Shown here: positions 1-5,991 of the stretch, piece by piece
How positions within the stretch are numbered: the first letter of the stretch is position 1
Layout: each line of letters opens with the position of its first letter
Assembly: GCA_934871445.1 (NCBI GenBank)
Contig: CAKXBD010000126.1
Location: forward strand, 1-5,991
Length of the DNA: 5,991 nucleotides
Origin: an uncultured bacterium
GTDB lineage: Bacteria > Bacillota > Clostridia > Christensenellales > Borkfalkiaceae
Reading direction: 5' to 3'
Made by a program: the position numbers and the translations under genes
Notes under the pieces: generated by a model
Told to the model about the DNA's origin: nothing
The model's input: only the letters and a program-made list of their open reading frames with translations
Database searches by the model: none

Positions 1-726
1 GAATATATGCTGACCAGCAAGGTGGCTTTGCCCGAAACGTGGGAATTTGGAAATTATATAAAGGCATTTAAGGCGTTGGATATAGAAGGGAACAACATGT
101 TTGACATGCTTTTCAATTCTATATGGTATACGGTAGGTGGTGTATTTTTGGGTATGGCCGTGTCTACTATGGTAGCATATGTCGTTGCAAAATATAAATT
201 TCCGGGGGGACAAACGATTTATTGGATTGCCCTCGTCACCATGATGATTCCGATCGTAGGGGCTATGCCAGCACAGTTCAAAGTCTATACGGCGCTCGGA
301 ATTATCGAATCTCCGTTGCTTTTGCTCGCGTTTGCGGGGGGCTTCGGATTCAACTTTATGGTTTTGTATTCCTTTTTTAAGTCCTTGCCTTCGAGCTATA
401 TCGAAGCGGGGTTTATCGACGGGGCGGGACATTTCACCTGTTTTCTGAAAATTATGCTTCCGCAGGCGATTCCCGTGGTTTCAGCGCTTGCAATCGTCTC
501 TTCTATTAATTTCTGGAACGATTATACGACTCCGTTGTTGTTTTTGAAAAATTTCCCCACTCTTTCGTCCGGACTGTATATGTATCAAATCATCAATACC
601 CGGAATTTGGATATGCCCGTTTTATTCGCGGGAATATTGATGAGTATGATACCCATTGTCGTTCTATTTGCCATTTTTCAAAATTCTATTATGGATATTT
701 CGCTTTCGGGCGGATTAAAAGGATAA
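1..726 (+). CDS. Carbohydrate ABC transporter permease, MalG-like (CUT1), 5'-truncated by window edge
   Basis: Membrane subunit of a sugar ABC importer, which would pair with a second permease, a solute-binding lipoprotein and an ATPase encoded elsewhere. The frame is open to base 1, and the family usually has about 270-280 residues with a first membrane helix that is missing here, so the ATG at 7 is internal rather than the start. Numbering from that codon, hydrophobic segments lie at about 34-61, 71-98, 102-127, 153-180 and 203-229. The EAA loop that docks on the ATPase is clear at about 133-152: EAGFIDGAG, then an LP pair at 151-152. This loop and the SINFWNDY stretch at 166-173 are typical of MalG/UgpE-type permeases. 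A lipoprotein reading frame follows after 20 bases, so the two were probably co-transcribed. The transported sugar cannot be read from the sequence. The family call is firm. Confidence 0.93.
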   Translation, partial: EYMLTSKVALPETWEFGNYIKAFKALDIEGNNMFDMLFNSIWYTVGGVFLGMAVSTMVAYVVAKYKFPGGQTIYWIALVTMMIPIVGAMPAQFKVYTALGIIESPLLLLAFAGGFGFNFMVLYSFFKSLPSSYIEAGFIDGAGHFTCFLKIMLPQAIPVVSALAIVSSINFWNDYTTPLLFLKNFPTLSSGLYMYQIINTRNLDMPVLFAGILMSMIPIVVLFAIFQNSIMDISLSGGLKG

Positions 727-746
727 AAAATAAAAGGAGATTCTTG

Positions 747-1010
747 ATGAGGAGAAAATTAATCTGTATGTTGCTCACTGGTACGATTGCATTTAGCGCT
801 TTGGGCGCCGCGGGCTGCGGCGACTCCGGTAGTAAGCCTTTCCCCGTCTACACAGACGACAAAGAAATGCTGATAGGCGGGTGGGACGCACCGCTTCCTA
901 CCTTGGAGGATTATCAATTAGCCAAGGATATGGGGCTGACATTTATGTTCTTGGACGATTTGTTTGTCAAGCGGGGAACTCAGGGTTATCGGACATCATG
1001 GCGGCCATAA
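747..1010 (+). pseudogene. N-terminal fragment of a glycosidase-like lipoprotein, prematurely ended
   Basis: The start is the ATG at 747, preceded by AGGAG (735-739) at 7 bases; a TTG one codon upstream sits too close to that site. Residues 1-24 form a lipoprotein signal peptide: MRRK, a hydrophobic core, then a lipobox LGAAGC with Cys24, so the product would be anchored outside the membrane. Residues from about 41, MLIGGWDAPLPTLEDYQLAK followed by DMGLTFMFLDD, look like the first strands and helix of a TIM-barrel hydrolase. From memory they resemble a group of poorly characterised Clostridia lipoproteins. After RGTQGY the frame runs into TAA at 1008-1010, giving 87 residues, far too short for a barrel enzyme. 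The protein-like sequence resumes in the next frame, so this is the front of a broken gene. A free-standing short secreted lipoprotein is possible but less likely. Confidence 0.7.
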
Positions 1011-1686
1011 AGATAACCCTTTTACAGGTGAAAGGAAACGGCAGGGGTGGATTTATTGGGATGAAGAGAATTGGAGACCGGTTATGGTAGAATACCTTCA
1101 AGCCCTCGTAGGACGCTTTCGTTGCGACGGTCGTATTTATGCTTGGGATATTTGGAACGAGCCTGGAAACAGCAATCGACACAATATGAGTATGCCTTAT
1201 TTGAAACGAGCGTTTGAAATAACAAGGGAACTCGACCCCATACAACCTTTAACTGCGGGAGTATGGTTTTATCCGCAGGACTACGGAATATCTTTACAGG
1301 CCGAAGTAGAGGCAATTCAAAGACTCGCTTTGGACGAGTCGGACATTATTACCTTTCATCAATATGAGGGCTTCGAGAGAGTTAAAAATGTCGTAGCGCG
1401 TCTAAAAGCAGAGGGGCGTCCCATGTTGAATACCGAATGGCTGAACCGGGTACAGAATAATTTAATGGAAGATAATCTGCCTTTGTATTATGACGAGAAA
1501 ATCGGCAGTTATAGTTGGGGCTTGGTTGCGGGGAAATCTCAACACTTTTTACCATGGGACGAGTTATGGAATAATAAATCGCTTTCCTTAAATCGTTGGC
1601 AGCATGATTTATTCGATACTTTTTATACTCCTTATGACCGAAAAGAATTGGAGTTAATGCGCTCTTTAAGTCCGAAAAATCGATAG
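964..1686 (+). pseudogene. C-terminal part of a clan GH-A glycoside hydrolase (cellulase/xylanase-like), lacking its N-terminus
   Basis: This frame holds the back half of a (beta/alpha)8 retaining glycosidase. The catalytic acid/base is the Glu of WDIWNEPGN (codon 1159-1161). The nucleophile is the Glu of MLNTEWLNR (codon 1435-1437), 92 residues later. Between them are PLTAGVW and DIITFHQYE, and after them SYSWGLVAGKSQ, LPW and a HDLF..FYTPYDRKELE ending. From memory this pattern matches bacterial proteins often annotated as 1,4-beta-xylanase or cellulase-family hydrolase. Those have roughly another 80-100 residues before the GGHKDNPFTG region (about 1000-1026), covering the first barrel strands. 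No good start exists: the TTG at 964 lacks a ribosome site and lies inside the upstream fragment. The coding sequence itself is intact to TAG at 1684-1686. Similarity probably begins near base 1000. Substrate is unknown. Confidence 0.72.
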
Positions 1687-2053
1687 AAAAATTGAAAAGC
1701 TGTATATTCGAGTGATGCAGGTTATACCCCTTCCTATGGACGCATTGAAGTAAATTTTTTGAAAGCTCTATATAGAAATATAAGGTGGCAATTCCTGCCG
1801 ATATGACGGAAAAAATTTTTTCCTATTACGGAAAGTTCTAAAATAATAAAAAGGCACACAACCGAATTCATTGTCGCGCAAAAAAGAAGAAGTCCGTTTT
1901 GAGGAAATACAAAATGGAATTGTTCAATTTTAGGTTGTGGCAGAAGTGTGCAAATTTTAAAAACTTTAATTTCTGTGGAAAAATCGTAAAACATAATAGC
2001 AGAATTTTTTACTTTCTTACTTATCGGTAATGAGGTTTTATAACCAATCTCAA
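1687..2053. other. AT-rich gap with no convincing gene
   Basis: No reading frame here has both a ribosome site and recognisable protein content. On the plus strand a short open stretch (1696-1803) reads partly protein-like (DAGYTPSYGRIEVNFLKAL) but has no start. A perfect 16-base palindrome, GGAAAAAATTTTTTCC, lies at 1808-1823; it has no loop, so it is a poor terminator. On the minus strand a 119-codon frame starts at the ATG at 2093-2091, overlapping the regulator's stop codon by one base. It passes through the terminator hairpin and encodes a hydrophobic product with no recognised motif, so I treat it as chance. I see no terminator for the glycosidase fragment. The stretch may be decayed sequence. 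Confidence 0.5.
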
Positions 2054-2080
2054 AGCCCCCGCTGACAATCGGCGGGGGCT
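2054..2080 (-). terminator. Hairpin terminator of the ArsR-type regulator gene
   Basis: A perfect 9-bp GC-rich stem, AGCCCCCGC (2054-2062) pairing with GCGGGGGCT (2072-2080), encloses a 9-base loop. It begins 12 bases after the stop codon of the minus-strand regulator. The minus-strand tail after the stem reads TTTGAGATTGG, so the U-tract is weak and termination may be incomplete. Confidence 0.65.
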
Positions 2081-2092
2081 CAATGTTGATCA

Positions 2093-3049
2093 TTATTTAA
2101 CGGTCATAAGAATTGCCTGTGGATAATCTCCGAAATTTTTTCCGAATAAATTCAGTCCGCCCTTGTGTAAGGCGTCTTCCTTTACTCCCAAGGTAAATTT
2201 AACGGCGCTGCCCGAATATAATTTTAAGTCTTTGAACATTATTTTGTTGTGAATAAGTATATTGTCCATATAGACTCCGTTTTTATTGATAGTTATCTTT
2301 TTCCAAAGTCCGAATTGAGTGCTTGTCATCGGCCAATAATCGGGCGTATAACGTCCGCGGCGACCGCCAAAATCTCCGGGCGAGGCGAAAGTAAGAATTT
2401 CTATATCATTAATATAAACGGTAATATCGCTGGGCCAATTATTGTTATAGAAGAAAGTTTCTGAACAGATTTCAAAACCGAAAGAAATTTCACTACACTC
2501 ATGATGAGAAAGAGGGAAAGCGGGAAAAGTATAGCTGATAAATCCCGTATGGAACCAAATACACTCTGCCTGAATCCGCTCAGGAGAAAAGAATACTCGC
2601 GGATCGTCGAAAGGGAGGGAAAAATCGTTCGATTTACCCGCCATACCGCAGGGCGGTTTTATGTGACAGTGCGAAAACATACCGACGGGCATTTCTACCG
2701 TATATTCCTTTTCCTGTTCTGTTTCCAAATTCGGAGCATATAAGGAGATTGTATACTCTGTGGCGAGTTGTGTGCAAAATTTTGTATGTCCTTTCAGTCC
2801 GGGCTGATAATCGATAAAAACGAGCTGAGCTTCCGCCAAAACGTCAATGTGGCGGGAAACGCTGGAAATGGGAATATCGAGTTCTTTGGAAAGGTCGGAA
2901 AGATATTTCGGATGATTGAGAAGACTTTTTAAGATTCTTACGCGTTCGGGGGAAGCGAGAGCACGACTGACTTTACAAATCATATCGTGATCCTTGGGGT
3001 TATTTACATATAAGATCAGGTTTTTATTAAAATTGACGATGTCGCTCAA
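2093..3049 (-). CDS. ArsR-family transcriptional regulator with large C-terminal beta-rich domain
   Basis: Probable one-component DNA-binding regulator, 318 residues, about three times a classic ArsR protein. Residues 24-90 form a winged helix-turn-helix: SRALASPERVRILKSLL, then YLSDLSKELDIPISSVSRHI (recognition helix about 60-73) and a wing at about 77-90. The remainder (about 115-318) is beta-rich with landmarks NNNWPSDI (202-209), SPGDFGGRRG (223-232) and GGLNLFGKNFGDY (297-309), and a CHIKPPCG motif at 128-135. From memory this architecture recurs in Firmicutes ArsR-type proteins near glycosidase genes; the C-terminal part resembles a jelly-roll and could bind a ligand, which is inference. 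The start is TTG at 3049-3047, supported by GGGAG (3063-3059) nine bases upstream and a near-consensus promoter; the next in-frame Met, residue 23, would remove the helix preceding the HTH. It is divergent from the GH2 gene, its most likely target. Confidence 0.9.
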   Translation of the reverse strand: MSDIVNFNKNLILYVNNPKDHDMICKVSRALASPERVRILKSLLNHPKYLSDLSKELDIPISSVSRHIDVLAEAQLVFIDYQPGLKGHTKFCTQLATEYTISLYAPNLETEQEKEYTVEMPVGMFSHCHIKPPCGMAGKSNDFSLPFDDPRVFFSPERIQAECIWFHTGFISYTFPAFPLSHHECSEISFGFEICSETFFYNNNWPSDITVYINDIEILTFASPGDFGGRRGRYTPDYWPMTSTQFGLWKKITINKNGVYMDNILIHNKIMFKDLKLYSGSAVKFTLGVKEDALHKGGLNLFGKNFGDYPQAILMTVK

Positions 3050-3073
3050 ATTTGTTTTCTCCCTTTTTGTTAA

Positions 3074-3102
3074 AGTATAATCGGAAAATCAGAAAAAGTC
3101 AA
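3074..3102 (-). promoter_or_regulatory. SigA-type promoter of the ArsR-type regulator gene
   Basis: On the minus strand, a -35 box TTGACT (3102-3097) and a -10 box TATACT (3079-3074) are separated by exactly 17 bases. Transcription would start near 3067, giving a leader of about 18 bases that just includes the GGGAG ribosome site. The spacer is filled by two tandem ATCGGAAA-like units (read on the plus strand), which suggests autoregulation. Confidence 0.82.
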
Positions 3103-3168
3103 ATATAAATTATTTGAGTTTTCCAAAAATTGAAGAAATATTCCCTTGAAAATATCGGAAATCGGAAA
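3080..3168. repeat. Repeated ATCGGAAA motif in the divergent promoter region, candidate operator
   Basis: Read on the plus strand, ATCGGAAA occurs at 3080-3087, 3154-3161 and 3161-3168 (the last two share one base), with a one-mismatch copy ATCAGAAA at 3088-3095. The first pair lies in the spacer of the regulator promoter. The second pair ends 10 bases before the -35 box of the GH2 promoter. The same 8-mer also occurs once inside the AraC-type gene (5617-5624), so it is not unique to this region. ArsR proteins usually bind inverted repeats, whereas these are direct repeats, so the operator role is inferred from position and repetition only. Confidence 0.45.
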
Positions 3169-3178
3169 GCCGTCCGTT

Positions 3179-3207
3179 TTGATTTTTGAAGGAGGGCGTG
3201 TTATAAT
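3179..3207 (+). promoter_or_regulatory. SigA-type promoter of the GH2 gene, with extended -10
   Basis: A -35 box TTGATT (3179-3184) is followed after 17 bases by a perfect -10 box TATAAT (3202-3207), preceded by an extended TG (3199-3200). Transcription would start near 3214, leaving a leader of about 24 bases before the ATG. With this quality the promoter should be strong unless repressed, which fits control by a repressor bound at the nearby repeats. Confidence 0.87.
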
Positions 3208-3237
3208 ATTGATAGAATTTTATTATTAGGTGGTGTT

Positions 3238-4986
3238 ATGAGAAGGACTGAATTTCCCGATCCCCAGAGGAGAAGAAGTACTTGGCAATGTCTGAACGGC
3301 TCATGGGAATTTGAAATCGATAATGAAAAAGACGGGTTTTCCCGCGGGCTTTTACATAATAAATTGGCGTCAAAAATAGAGGTCCCGTTTTCTCCTGAAT
3401 GTGAACTTTCGGGCGTGGTATATACCGATTTTATTCGCGCCTGTTGGTATAGACGGACGTTTAGTATCCCTTCGGAAAGCCGGAAAGGGCGCATACTGCT
3501 CTGTTTCGGTGCCGTGGATTTCGAGGCAAAAGTATATATAAACGGTAGTTTCGTCGGAGGACATCGCGGCGGATATACGCCTTTTTCCTTTGACATAACC
3601 GCATTGATAGACAGAGTGGAAAATGAAATCGTCGTATATGTGGAAGATGATATTTCGGCTAACTTGCCGAGCGGGAAACAGTCCCCGAAAAGGGAATCCT
3701 TCGGATGTTTTTATACTCGTACTACGGGAATATGGCAGAGCGTATATCTCGAATTTACGCCTGCGGAGTATATTCGTTCTTTCCGGTTTTATCCCGATGC
3801 AGAAAACGGACGGGTGGAAATCAAAGCTGTTACGGTCGGAAAGGAACGAATGAAGGTGCAGGTTTTTTATGAGGGGCGGCTCGTCGGACAGGCGGAAGCA
3901 AATGGATATTTCAAAAATCGTATCGATATAGAGTTGAGTGAAAAACACCTTTGGGAAGCGGGCAGGGGAAGATTGTATGATGTTAGACTCACATTCGGAG
4001 AAGATATTGTAGAAAGTTATTTTGGGTTACGTAGTGTCGAATATAGAGAGGGAAAGTTTTTACTCAACGGAAAATCTGTCTTTCAACGTTTTGCGCTCAT
4101 ACAAGGTTATTATCCCGAAGGAGTATATACGCCTGCGGCTTTAGAGGAAATGGAAAAAGATCTGAATATTGCAACGGAGTTCGGTTTCAACGGACTACGT
4201 CTCCATCAAAAAGTATTCGATCCGTACTTTTTGTATCTCTGTGATAAACGAGGTATAATGGTATGGGGAGAATTCCCTAGCTGGGGTGTGAGATATTCTG
4301 ATCTCGAAGGGCTTGGAGAGCTCTTGACGGAATGGAGAGAAGTGCTGCAACGAGACTTTAACCATCCGTCAATCGTTACATGGTGTCCCTTGAATGAAGC
4401 TTGGGAGGATTTGGACGATAGTGGAAAGATTCGCGATGTTCGATTTGTGGATATCGTTTACGACTTTACGAAAAAACTCGATTCTACACGGCCGTGCGTA
4501 GACGTTTCGGGCGGATATCACGGCGAGAAGACCGATTTGTTCGATTATCACGATTACGGGAATTTTGAGGGCTTAAAAGCTCGCATAGAAAGGCTCGAAA
4601 TCGAGAATATACTCTATGTAGATAAACTGTACGCAAAAGGCGAAAATCGCTTTTATAAAAGCGGCGAGGCAGTCAATTTGAGCGAATACGGCGGCATGAC
4701 GATCGGGAATAATGTCAAGGCGGAAATTACCGATTGTGTACAGGAGACGAGCGCTTGGGGATATGACGCTGCGCCCGGTGAACAAGCATTTACGGAAAAT
4801 TATATTAAAATGACCGGGCTTATTATGAGCTGTAAAAAGATTTCCGGATTTTGTTATACGCAACTTTACGATGTGGAACAAGAGCAAAACGGTCTTGTGA
4901 CATATAACAGGCGGCATAAAATTTCCGAAGAAAACAGAAAGAAAATATCGGAATGTAATAGGCGCAAAGCCGCAATAGAGGATTAA
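3238..4986 (+). CDS. Glycoside hydrolase family 2 enzyme (beta-galactosidase/beta-glucuronidase-like), cytoplasmic
   Basis: Retaining exo-glycosidase of 582 residues with the three core GH2 domains and no extra C-terminal domains. Residues 1-180 are the sugar-binding jelly-roll: RTEFPDPQRR, LNGSWEFEID, CWYRRTF, VYINGSFVGGHRGGYTPFSF and TTGIWQSVYLE at 162-172. About 181-270 is the immunoglobulin-like sandwich ending in SYFGLRSVE. From about 275 is the TIM barrel, with FALIQGYYPEGVYTP and HPSIVTWCPLNEAW, whose Glu387 is the acid/base. LSEYGGM carries the nucleophile Glu483. Both catalytic residues are present, so the enzyme should be active. There is no signal peptide or membrane segment, so it acts inside the cell on imported sugar. 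The ATG at 3238 is preceded by AGGTGG (3228-3233) and a strong promoter. It stands alone between that promoter and a terminator, so it is monocistronic. Exact specificity (galactoside, glucuronide or arabinoside) cannot be decided. Confidence 0.94.
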   Translation: MRRTEFPDPQRRRSTWQCLNGSWEFEIDNEKDGFSRGLLHNKLASKIEVPFSPECELSGVVYTDFIRACWYRRTFSIPSESRKGRILLCFGAVDFEAKVYINGSFVGGHRGGYTPFSFDITALIDRVENEIVVYVEDDISANLPSGKQSPKRESFGCFYTRTTGIWQSVYLEFTPAEYIRSFRFYPDAENGRVEIKAVTVGKERMKVQVFYEGRLVGQAEANGYFKNRIDIELSEKHLWEAGRGRLYDVRLTFGEDIVESYFGLRSVEYREGKFLLNGKSVFQRFALIQGYYPEGVYTPAALEEMEKDLNIATEFGFNGLRLHQKVFDPYFLYLCDKRGIMVWGEFPSWGVRYSDLEGLGELLTEWREVLQRDFNHPSIVTWCPLNEAWEDLDDSGKIRDVRFVDIVYDFTKKLDSTRPCVDVSGGYHGEKTDLFDYHDYGNFEGLKARIERLEIENILYVDKLYAKGENRFYKSGEAVNLSEYGGMTIGNNVKAEITDCVQETSAWGYDAAPGEQAFTENYIKMTGLIMSCKKISGFCYTQLYDVEQEQNGLVTYNRRHKISEENRKKISECNRRKAAIED

Positions 4987-5027
4987 AGTCACTGCGCCGA
5001 ATCCATACGTGCGCATCTATAAAAATA

Positions 5028-5066
5028 AACCCCGACGGACGATTTTCAAGAGTCTGTCGGGGTTTT
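5028..5066. terminator. Strong intrinsic terminator after the GH2 gene, probably bidirectional
   Basis: AACCCCGACGGA (5028-5039) pairs with TCTGTCGGGGTT (5053-5064): a 12-bp stem with one G-U pair and a 13-base loop, 41 bases after the GH2 stop. The plus-strand RNA ends the stem in a U-run (5063-5066). On the minus strand the stem is followed by TTTATTTTTAT, so it can also stop transcription from the convergent AraC-type gene. Confidence 0.88.
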
Positions 5067-5123
5067 GTATAGTTTTCCTTTTTGATATTTTTGACGATAG
5101 AAGGTACAAAATTTATTTTGAAA

Positions 5124-5258
5124 ATGGAAATGTGCACTGTCGAGCTTAAATCCGATGAGGTCTATGAACAAAAAATAGAGTGTGATAACTTTATAGTAAA
5201 AGCGAATGATAACATGTCGCCGATAGAGTCACTCTCTCTTAGAGCTATTCGTAAATAG
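5124..5258 (+). CDS. Possible small ORF of 44 residues, or gene remnant
   Basis: An open frame starting at the ATG at 5124 encodes MEMCTVELKSDEVYEQKIE and continues through CDNFIVKANDNMSPIESL to TAG at 5256-5258. The composition is balanced and protein-like, with alternating charged and hydrophobic residues. The frame is open upstream to 5073, but no well-placed ribosome site precedes the ATG: the nearest purine run, GAAGG at 5100-5104, is about 19 bases away. It lies just after a terminator and its end overlaps the last 14 bases of the convergent AraC-type gene. It is therefore more likely a remnant or chance frame than a working gene. I do not recognise it. Confidence 0.22.
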   Translation: MEMCTVELKSDEVYEQKIECDNFIVKANDNMSPIESLSLRAIRK

Positions 5259-5991
5259 ATTGTCCAGAAGAAAAAATTTCATCCGAATGGAGCTGCTGTC
5301 TATATTTTGCGGGGGTGAGACCTGTTGCCTTTCGAAACAACTGAATAAATTGAGAGGTGTAAGAGAATTGACACTGATAAGAAATTTCCGTTACGGAAAG
5401 GTTGGTGGTCGCCAATAGCCGTTTTGCATAATCTAATCTTTTTCGGATAATGTACTGTTGCGGGGGCATACCTAAAATTTCTTTGAAGATATGGCGAAAA
5501 TGGTGATAGGAATAGTTTGTGAGTTCGGCTAACTGTATAGGAGTGATTTCAGTTAAAAAATATTCATTAATATAATTTACTGCCTGCTCTACAACTTCTT
5601 TATGATTGGCGGATTTATCGGAAAAATCTAAGGAATTACGGCTAATTTCTACGAGGATATTCGATAATAAATTATTGATGATGCTCATGAAATCTCGCCT
5701 CTTTTCGCGAAACTCTCTATCGATGGGTTGTAGATATTCTCGGATAAGTCCGTCAGAATCGGCAAAAGAACCTATCGGCGGCAAAAAGTCAATTTGACGT
5801 TCGAGGGTAAAGCCGAGGCAAGTGAGTTCGCAGTCAGTCTCGTGTATATCATTATGAACCGCGTCGGGGGGAATGACGACATAGGACCATTTTTGATAGT
5901 TATATTTTTTTCCGTCGATAAAACAGTGTCCTGTACCGGAATAATAATAAACCAATTCGTAACATTTGTGCGTGTGGAAAGGAATGAGATA
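5245..5991 (-). CDS. AraC-family transcriptional regulator with N-terminal cupin, 5'-truncated by window edge
   Basis: The frame is open to the last base of the window, which already encodes PFHTHKCYELVYY. That is the start of the cupin sugar-sensing domain, so the true start lies to the right and the TTG at 5955-5953 is internal. The cupin continues with SGTGHCFIDG, WSYVVIPPDAVHND and CLGFTLE. A helical linker follows. The C-terminal domain of about 100 residues (about 5595 to 5290) has the two helix-turn-helix units: ITPIQLAELTNYSYHHFRHI, then NLSVTEISYQCQF and LFRKATGLTPAKYRQQL. Where AraC proteins commonly have CGF before the last recognition helix, this one has CQF. Such proteins usually activate sugar-uptake or hydrolase genes on binding a ligand. 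It converges on the GH2 gene, and the terminator at 5028-5066 probably serves both. Its target cannot be told from the window. Confidence 0.92.
   Translation of the reverse strand, partial: YLIPFHTHKCYELVYYYSGTGHCFIDGKKYNYQKWSYVVIPPDAVHNDIHETDCELTCLGFTLERQIDFLPPIGSFADSDGLIREYLQPIDREFREKRRDFMSIINNLLSNILVEISRNSLDFSDKSANHKEVVEQAVNYINEYFLTEITPIQLAELTNYSYHHFRHIFKEILGMPPQQYIIRKRLDYAKRLLATTNLSVTEISYQCQFSYTSQFIQLFRKATGLTPAKYRQQLHSDEIFSSGQSIYE

Noticed and set aside
960..1015. Programmed ribosomal frameshift joining the two glycosidase pieces
   Set aside because: No slippery heptamer or strong downstream structure is visible, and a frameshift would not restore the missing barrel residues.
881..1090. 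Third-frame open stretch across the glycosidase junction
   Set aside because: It overlaps both fragments, has no ribosome site and its translation matches neither protein part; it is a shadow frame.
1808..1823. Perfect 16-base palindrome as a terminator or protein-binding site
   Set aside because: There is no loop, the stem is nearly all A/T, and such palindromes arise easily in AT-rich DNA; no neighbouring signal supports a role.
1734..2093. 119-codon minus-strand frame overlapping the regulator's stop codon
   Set aside because: It begins inside the terminator region, its first codons form the hairpin stem, it has no recognisable motif and it reads as hydrophobic AT-rich translation. Kept only as a low-interest observation.
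3370..3948. 192-codon antisense frame inside the GH2 gene
   Set aside because: It lies wholly opposite a clearly coding GH2 sequence with conserved motifs and has no separate start signals.
1..5991. CRISPR array, tRNA/rRNA, insertion sequence, toxin-antitoxin or defence genes
   Set aside because: No regularly spaced repeats, cloverleaf, transposase motifs, terminal inverted repeats or defence-type domains were seen on either strand.

Overview
The window looks like a carbohydrate-utilisation locus from a Gram-positive anaerobe, most likely a gut Clostridia-type Firmicute. The grounds are moderate-to-low G+C, strong Shine-Dalgarno sites, near-consensus SigA promoters, TTG starts, and the gene set itself: a CUT1-type sugar ABC permease, a lipoprotein glycosidase, an ArsR-type regulator with a large C-terminal domain, a GH2 enzyme and an AraC-type regulator. 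The species cannot be named from the sequence.

Layout. Bases 1-726 (+) are the 3' part of a MalG-like permease whose beginning lies left of the window. Twenty bases later begins a lipoprotein reading frame (747-1010) that stops early. A second frame (to 1686) encodes the C-terminal part of a clan GH-A glycoside hydrolase with both catalytic glutamates. The two pieces are out of frame and look like parts of different proteins, so I annotate a broken or chimeric gene. Bases 1687-2053 are AT-rich and hold no convincing gene. A hairpin terminator (2054-2080) follows the ArsR-type regulator on the minus strand (2093-3049). That regulator is divergent from a cytoplasmic three-domain GH2 glycosidase (3238-4986, +). 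The 188-base interval between them carries two facing SigA-like promoters and repeated ATCGGAAA motifs that may be operators. A strong, probably bidirectional terminator (5028-5066) follows the GH2 gene. The right end is an AraC-type regulator on the minus strand (5245 to past the window edge), with its N-terminus cut off.

How it may work (inference): the ABC importer brings in oligosaccharides, possibly released by surface hydrolases. The GH2 enzyme, which has no signal peptide, would cleave a glycoside inside the cell. The ArsR-type protein probably controls the GH2 gene and itself from the shared intergenic region, and the AraC-type protein probably controls transport or hydrolase genes in response to sugar. 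I see no defence system, CRISPR array, RNA gene or insertion sequence. The points most worth a second look are the out-of-frame glycosidase chimera and the repeat motifs at the divergent promoters.
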